Assembly (NCBI GenBank): GCA_024734555.1
Contig: JANPWX010000123.1
Span: 266,241 to 330,240 of the forward strand
DNA: 64,000 nucleotides
Direction of reading: 5' to 3'
Source of the DNA: Trochalopteron elliotii
Lineage: Eukaryota; Chordata; Aves; Passeriformes; Leiothrichidae
The notes below the pieces were generated by a model, which worked only from the letters and a program-made list of their open reading frames with translations, did no database searches and was not told the origin of the DNA. The position numbers and the translations under genes are program-made. Below are positions 59,001 to 64,000 of this stretch, in pieces (the stretch's first letter is position 1; each line of letters begins with the position of its first letter).

Positions 59001-61333
59001 CACTCGCTCAGCACCTTTGCATTGAAAATCTCAGAAGTGCTTAACAGAAGGCAGTGGAAATCATCTCCAGTTTTTCCTCAGGGGAAGCTGAAGCAGACTG
59101 GTAAAGACCTCTGGTGTGGATGGATTGTTCTGTGATTTTGGAGAGGCAAGCACACTCAGATTTTTTAGGGTTTTTTTTTGCTGTTCTTTTTCCCCCTCTT
59201 TATTGGAAAGCCATTCCAGGAGAATGTAGGAGGTGCCTCAGTCACTGGGAAGATATGTGAGATTTTGGGCTGGGTGTGTTTTGACCTTGAATGCTGGAAG
59301 AAAGAGCTCAGTGCTGCTCAGTGACAGATTGCATGGCAGGGATGAGGAAAGGAAGCTGTCCCAGAGCACATTTCTGCAGAATTGTCTCTCTGGACACACT
59401 GTCATCCAGTAGAGACCTCACACAGGGAGACAGGAGACAGATCCTGGCTGCACTGGAGAGCTTGGGGTTGTGCCAAAGGAACACCTGAGAAGGATGAGGA
59501 GAGGAGAGCCCCTCCCAGCCCAGCACGAAAGGGTGCTCCTGTAGCCTTTGTGTTTGTGTCCCTCCCTTCCCAGCTGAATTACCTTCCTCCTGGTTTTGTG
59601 AGGCCTCATTCCTGTGTTGGAGCACAGATGTTCTCGTGGCCATGGCCCTGCAGGGAGCTCACCTGGCAGCCCAAGGCTTTGTCCCAAACACACCTCAAAG
59701 CTCCCAGGCCCTTGGAACAACATAGTTCTCCTAAAATGGGATGACATTTCTCCTTAAGGGGATGAAAAATCCCCTGTGTCTCCTAAAAGCATCCAGTCCG
59801 TGTCCCCCTGCAGAGGAGAACCGAGAGCTCGGGGTGATGGGAGGGGGTGTGGGAAGGAGCATCCCTGAGACAGCAAACTGGAAAGATTTCCTGTTCCTGA
59901 GGAGGGACCAGGACAAAAATCAGGGAAGGAGAGGGAACAGCCAGCAGATGACCCTGTAGAGTTTGGTACAGGGGGTTTGGCACCCACAGCCTGGTGCAGC
60001 TCCTGGTTGTGAGGGAGCTGGGGAGGGTTTGCCACGAGGGGAACACCTCATCTGTCAATCCTGAGTCACGTTTTTGCCGTGCTTCCCAGTCCTTGGAAGA
60101 GCTTCCAGTCCCTTTCAGTTACTGTGCGAGTCACCATTAGTGATGCCAGCCCAGCAAAGCAAGGGAGCTGAATGAAATGCAGTGATTTTATCTTCAGAGG
60201 AGTAAGAACTGAAGCAGTTCACAGAAACCCTTTCTCAGATTTGAGAAAAGGGCAGTAAAAGCCTTGGGCTCTGAGTTCAGCCCAGCTGAACTCGTGGTAT
60301 TTCCATCCCAGACAGGGACAGGGGCACTTCCCCACCTCTGGCTAAATGCAGTCAGTAGGATTGTGCAGTCAGGTGCCACCATCACACATGCTGCACAGAT
60401 GTCTGACAGATAGGAAAGGCTGCATGAAGTCCTTCAGTTGCTGTTTCTGTGGATTATACTCCTGACATCAAGTTCCTGACCCACCACCCCATTAGCAAAA
60501 CTCCAGAAAAGTAGTGGGCAAATTCTTGTTCAAAAAATTCCCTTTTCAAGGGATTCCTCTGTGAAAGTGGAAAAGATCTGGCAGTTGGTTGGGCAGATCT
60601 TGGGTTACTGTTTTCTTTACATGTGTGTCATTTGCTGCTGTTTGAACCATGGCAACTGGTGAGCATCACTGGAAGAGTCTGTGCTGAGACATGTGAAAAC
60701 TGTGCTCAAGTATGAGCAGAAACAGCAGGAACAGAGTTATTTTTTTATGCAATCCATGATTTTCAATCCTAAATCTGCACTGCCCTGTATCCAGAAACAT
60801 CAGTGATCCGACCTGTGCTCTCGGGTTGAGCTCAAGATGCACTGAAATGCCCCAGTAACACAAGCACAGAACAGGCATTTCAGTGGTAAAGGACATGGTT
60901 CTGCAGAAAAGAAGAGGGGGGCAAAGTTGTTTTCTCTGGGAGCGGGAGAAGCCTGACCCACACATTTTTGAGAGGTTCCCAGAGTGTAAAACAGACCAAC
61001 CTTGGAGTTTGGGGGATCTAAGATGGAAGAGGACGGGTGCCTTCCTCCAGTGAGCACCATCAAGCCCATTACACCACCTCAGCCCTCCCAGTGCCGTGCA
61101 AAAGCTGCCCAGGGCTATGGGCAGGGTCCAGGAGTACCGTGGGAGCCCGGAGGGGCTGATACATATTCTGCCAGCTTCAGTGGTGTTTAAGAGGCTAATC
61201 CAGAGGGAAAAAAATCGTCATGAATAAAACCACAATCAGAAGACAAAATACTTTCTGCTTGGGCGTGAAAGTTACGCCACAGCGTTTTGCTGCTCCTGCA
61301 TCCGCCGGTATCGTTCCAAATCCTGAGTTGCTA
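56008..61333. other. single-copy non-coding DNA
   Basis: No exon, RNA gene or clear repeat is recognised. The 217-codon minus frame at 57021-57674 is long but Pro-, Leu- and Ser-rich, has no domain, and overlaps a 121-codon frame in another register. A small perfect hairpin (arms 58076-58083 and 58088-58095) is present. A T-rich tract lies at about 59160-59200. Confidence 0.45.
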
Positions 61334-61397
<64 letters not shown>

Positions 61398-61414
61398 GTA
61401 ACAACAACAACAAC
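61334..61414. repeat. (AAT)21 then (AAC)5 microsatellite
   Basis: Twenty-one uninterrupted AAT units (61334-61396) are followed by agt and five AAC units (61400-61414). It ends some 16 bases before a CpG island. A 200-codon frame crossing it owes its poly-Asn run to the triplet period and is not a gene. Confidence 0.97.
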
Positions 61415-61429
61415 GCTCCATTTTGGGCT

Positions 61430-61960
61430 GAGCAGCGCGGGAGGCGAACATTACCTGGGAAGGAGCAGGGGAATCAGGAGGCGGCTGAGTTGTGGGGAGG
61501 CACGGGCGGCAGCAGCAGCAGCAGCATCACTCGGTGTGGAGCTGCCTCCGCCGCCGGGCGCTGCAGGGCTGGCGGGGCGCTGACCTTGCAGTGCGGCTGT
61601 TCCCGCACAGCTGCCGGGGGCCGTGCCCGCAGCCGGGGCCGTGCCCGCAGCCGGGGCTGCCCCTGGGGCCGGCCCATCGCACCATGCTCGGCAAATGTGC
61701 TGAGCTGCACAGAAGCCCGGCCAGCCCCCAGCCCTGCGCTGCCCGGCCCCAGCTCCAGCTCCGGCCCCGGCCCCAGCCCCCGGCAGCGCTCGCTGCGCAT
61801 CCGCCGCAAAGGGAAACTGTGACAGCTCCACCTGGATGTTCGCTTTTATTTATTCGCGGCCCGCGGAACAATGAAGTCAGAGGTAGGTGAATGATGCAGT
61901 GCAGAAGTTGCTGCAGCAGGAGCTTCGCTACGGGGATGATTTAACGTGTCGGGCTGGGCG
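61430..61960. promoter_or_regulatory. CpG island, probable promoter
   Basis: The densest CpG interval in the window, with GC-box-like ccgcccgg and ggggcgg elements and a repeated 'ggggccgtgcccgcagccgg' (about 61617-61656). The island drops to ordinary composition after about 61960. It is the likely start of a gene. Direction is inferred as plus from a donor-like site at 61882/61883 and from repeat-free sequence downstream. Frames of 111 to 132 codons on both strands are GC artefacts. Confidence 0.65.
61871..61882 (+). CDS. possible very short first coding segment (MKSE...)
   Basis: An ATG at 61871 (A at -3) followed by AAG TCA GAG runs into a good donor, gag|gtaggt (GT at 61883). It would be a four-codon first coding exon with phase 0 at the 3' edge of the CpG island. 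Only twelve bases support it, so the same donor may serve an untranslated exon or another upstream ATG (for instance 61684, frame open through the donor). The gene is not recognised. Confidence 0.2.
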
Positions 61961-64000
61961 GCGGGGGGAATTGTTAATAAATTCTGTTTGTGCATGTATT
62001 GGGGCTGGGGGAGAGGCAAAAACCGGGCGTTCTGGGTGCAGCAGATGACATTTTCTAATTATACGGCTTTCCGTTACGCCTGAAGTAGTCGTGTACAAAG
62101 GTTTTGCTTCCCCGGCAATGACAGAAAGCCAGGCTTTTCGAGGCAGAGCTACTCATTTAACTTGCTGGAATTAACGGAATGTCGTGTTTCATCCTTATAA
62201 ATGCATATCAAGTTCTCAGCAGAAAAATAAGGGTGTTAATCATCGCAGCTGATGTGCTGTGTTATGTAGATTGCTCGCATTGATTCCGGGCTGGAGGTTC
62301 AGGTTTCTTATTTGCATTTAGTCAATCAAGCCCGTGCCCACCCTGAATCCCTCCGGGTGAATTTCTGTTGATTTTGTTGCTGGATGTATTTATTCTCCTT
62401 TGTGTATCTGCCTATAAATAAATCATCAGAACAATAAACAATCCTACAGCAGAGGGAGCAGAATGTTTCAGTTCCATCGCTGCAATCTATGCAGTTGGGG
62501 AAGGAGGGGTTTATGCAAACCATGAGTGTGGTTCAGGTTGATAAAAATCGATCTGCTGGCTGTGCTGTCCATGGGGAGGTGTGGATTCATGGGACAGACA
62601 TGAGAAGGGACTCTCAGCAGAGTTCCCCAAGCACAGCCCTGTGTCCAGAGGTGTTCTGTCCTTATGTAAGGGCTGGCTGGGGCATCTCGGGGGGAAAGGG
62701 CTGGGATTTAGGGGGCTTCGTTCATTTTTTTTTTACAGCTCTTAGTGTATGTAATACGTTCCTTGGGCTTAATACATTTTTACAACAATCTTGCTAATTC
62801 CTGTCAGGGTCATTGGATTTAAGTGACATTCGATTAGTGATAGTAGATTCATATATTTTTATGTTAATGAGGTGTTAATGGCTGCTGGGTTTGCCAAGTA
62901 CCGATTAAGTGGGACTGCTTTGGGTTTGGTCTGACCGTGTTCCCTGAAAGCTGCGGAACGGTCGGAACGAGGGAAGCAGGAATCAGAGCTCAGCACCGGG
63001 GCAGGAAGTTACAGGATTCCCATTTAAAAACCCAAGGTCTCGAGGAGCTGCGTGTCAAAAAGTCATGAAATCACAGCTGATGCTTTCAGGCTTTACACAG
63101 CAGTTTGATTGGGAGATGGTGAAATTATGGAGCTTTTAATTCCCACATGCAGCTGGAAGGAAAGGGATGAAAAACCCCCTGAAGTCATAAGCTGAGTTAA
63201 AATTCACAGTCAGAATGCTGTTTTATGGGAATCTTCAGGAACAGAATGAGCAATCCCCTGACCTGTCATATGCTCGTTGACATCAGTGGCAGCAGTTTCT
63301 CTGTCGTGGAACAGGGGTGGGTGTGAGCCCCGGGAATTTGGACTTGCACACGGTGAGGGTTCACTGGGCAGCAGGTTTGGGGGTGAGATGGGAATGCCAT
63401 GGAAATCCGGGGTGTCTTTAAGCAGACTGGCAGGTGTCAGGTGGTTGCAAAGGGTGTTGGGGCTGAGGCAGTGTCACTTGGAGAAGGTCACAGGGACTCT
63501 CCCCTTCTGCTGTGTTTTCCCAGGCCTTGGGTAGCCCAGGAATGTGGGCACTGCTCTCCTCCTCAGCCAGGGCAGGACTTTGGGAAGTGCCTGCCAGGGT
63601 CTGTGCTGGGCTCCTGAGTGATGGGTCACTCACCTCATCCCTGTGCAGCATCCAGGGGTCCAGCCAGCAAGAGAGAAACTCTGCTTTTTGCTTTTTTACA
63701 TGCTTGAGGAAGAGACAAAATACTGCTTAATACCACTAAAAATGACCTTTTCCCCCCTCCTAAATTATAATTTTGTTTTAAACACCATACCATTTGAAAG
63801 GAATAATCTAGGGGTTTTTTTTCTATTTTTTTAATTAATAAGTTATAAGAGGGGACTTTGTCAATTAAATGGTACTAAAAGATACTGGTCAGCAGCTTAA
63901 GGAAAAACCGAGGTCCTGAATTTATAAATGCTTATCATTAGAATTGCAATATTTGTCCTTGTGATTATATACCTGGTCAGATATTTGCATGTTTTTGACT
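61961..64000. other. non-coding DNA, conserved-looking part, possible intron
   Basis: If the island is a plus-strand promoter, this is the beginning of intron 1. About 62030-62440 and 62815-62930 are AT-rich, repeat-free, keep several CpGs and carry TAAT/ATTA cores, which is the look of regulatory elements near developmental genes. No exon is recognised. T/A tracts occur near 62727 and 63815-63842. Confidence 0.4.

Noticed and set aside
61220..61822. 200-codon plus frame with poly-Asn
   Set aside because: The poly-Asn is the (AAT)21 array read in frame; the rest is CpG-island sequence.
1..64000. tRNA, rRNA, microRNA, CRISPR, operon or prokaryotic mobile systems
   Set aside because: No cloverleaf with A/B boxes, rRNA core, spaced direct-repeat array or tightly packed coding frames was seen; the content is that of a vertebrate genome.

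Overview
This window reads as a stretch of a bird genome, most likely a songbird. The support is several truncated copies of the avian LINE CR1 that end in its usual 3' tail, solo-LTR-like segments, no dense SINE load, strong CpG depletion outside two islands, and many short microsatellites. No complete protein-coding gene, rRNA, tRNA or CRISPR array can be supported. Nearly all open frames are short, lie in several frames at once, and show no recognisable domain. The most economical reading is intron and intergenic DNA around one or two genes whose remaining exons lie outside the window or are too small to recognise by eye.

Layout: 1-9.4 kb is mostly single-copy, with an AT-rich repeat, CR1 scraps and two arrays of the same 21-bp minisatellite (2.77-3.01 and 5.27-5.35 kb). 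An LTR-like element lies at about 9.47-9.81 kb. From 10 to 21 kb is gene-poor DNA with A-rich and T-rich tracts, one CR1 at 13.8 kb, two adjacent hairpins at 17.1 kb and a TA repeat at 21.2 kb. The first CpG island (22.04-22.38 kb, with a GC-rich shoulder to 23.07 kb) is followed by the best exon candidate of the window: an ATG in good context and a consensus splice donor at 23.15 kb. From 25 to 47 kb are further CR1 copies, a homopurine/homopyrimidine repeat at 28.5 kb, an AT-rich LTR-like block at 29.6-30.1 kb and a clear LTR-like promoter segment at 37.7-38.0 kb. From 47 to 61 kb is AT-rich simple sequence and single-copy DNA. The second CpG island (61.43-61.96 kb) sits directly downstream of an (AAT)21 array and is followed by sequence that looks slowly evolving.

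The two CpG islands are the probable promoters. I infer plus-strand transcription from the splice-donor candidates, but I cannot name either gene. I did not find a new biological system. The most unusual items are the paired minisatellite arrays with a 63-bp higher-order unit, the unnamed first-exon candidate at 23.08 kb, and the purine-mirror repeat at 28.5 kb.
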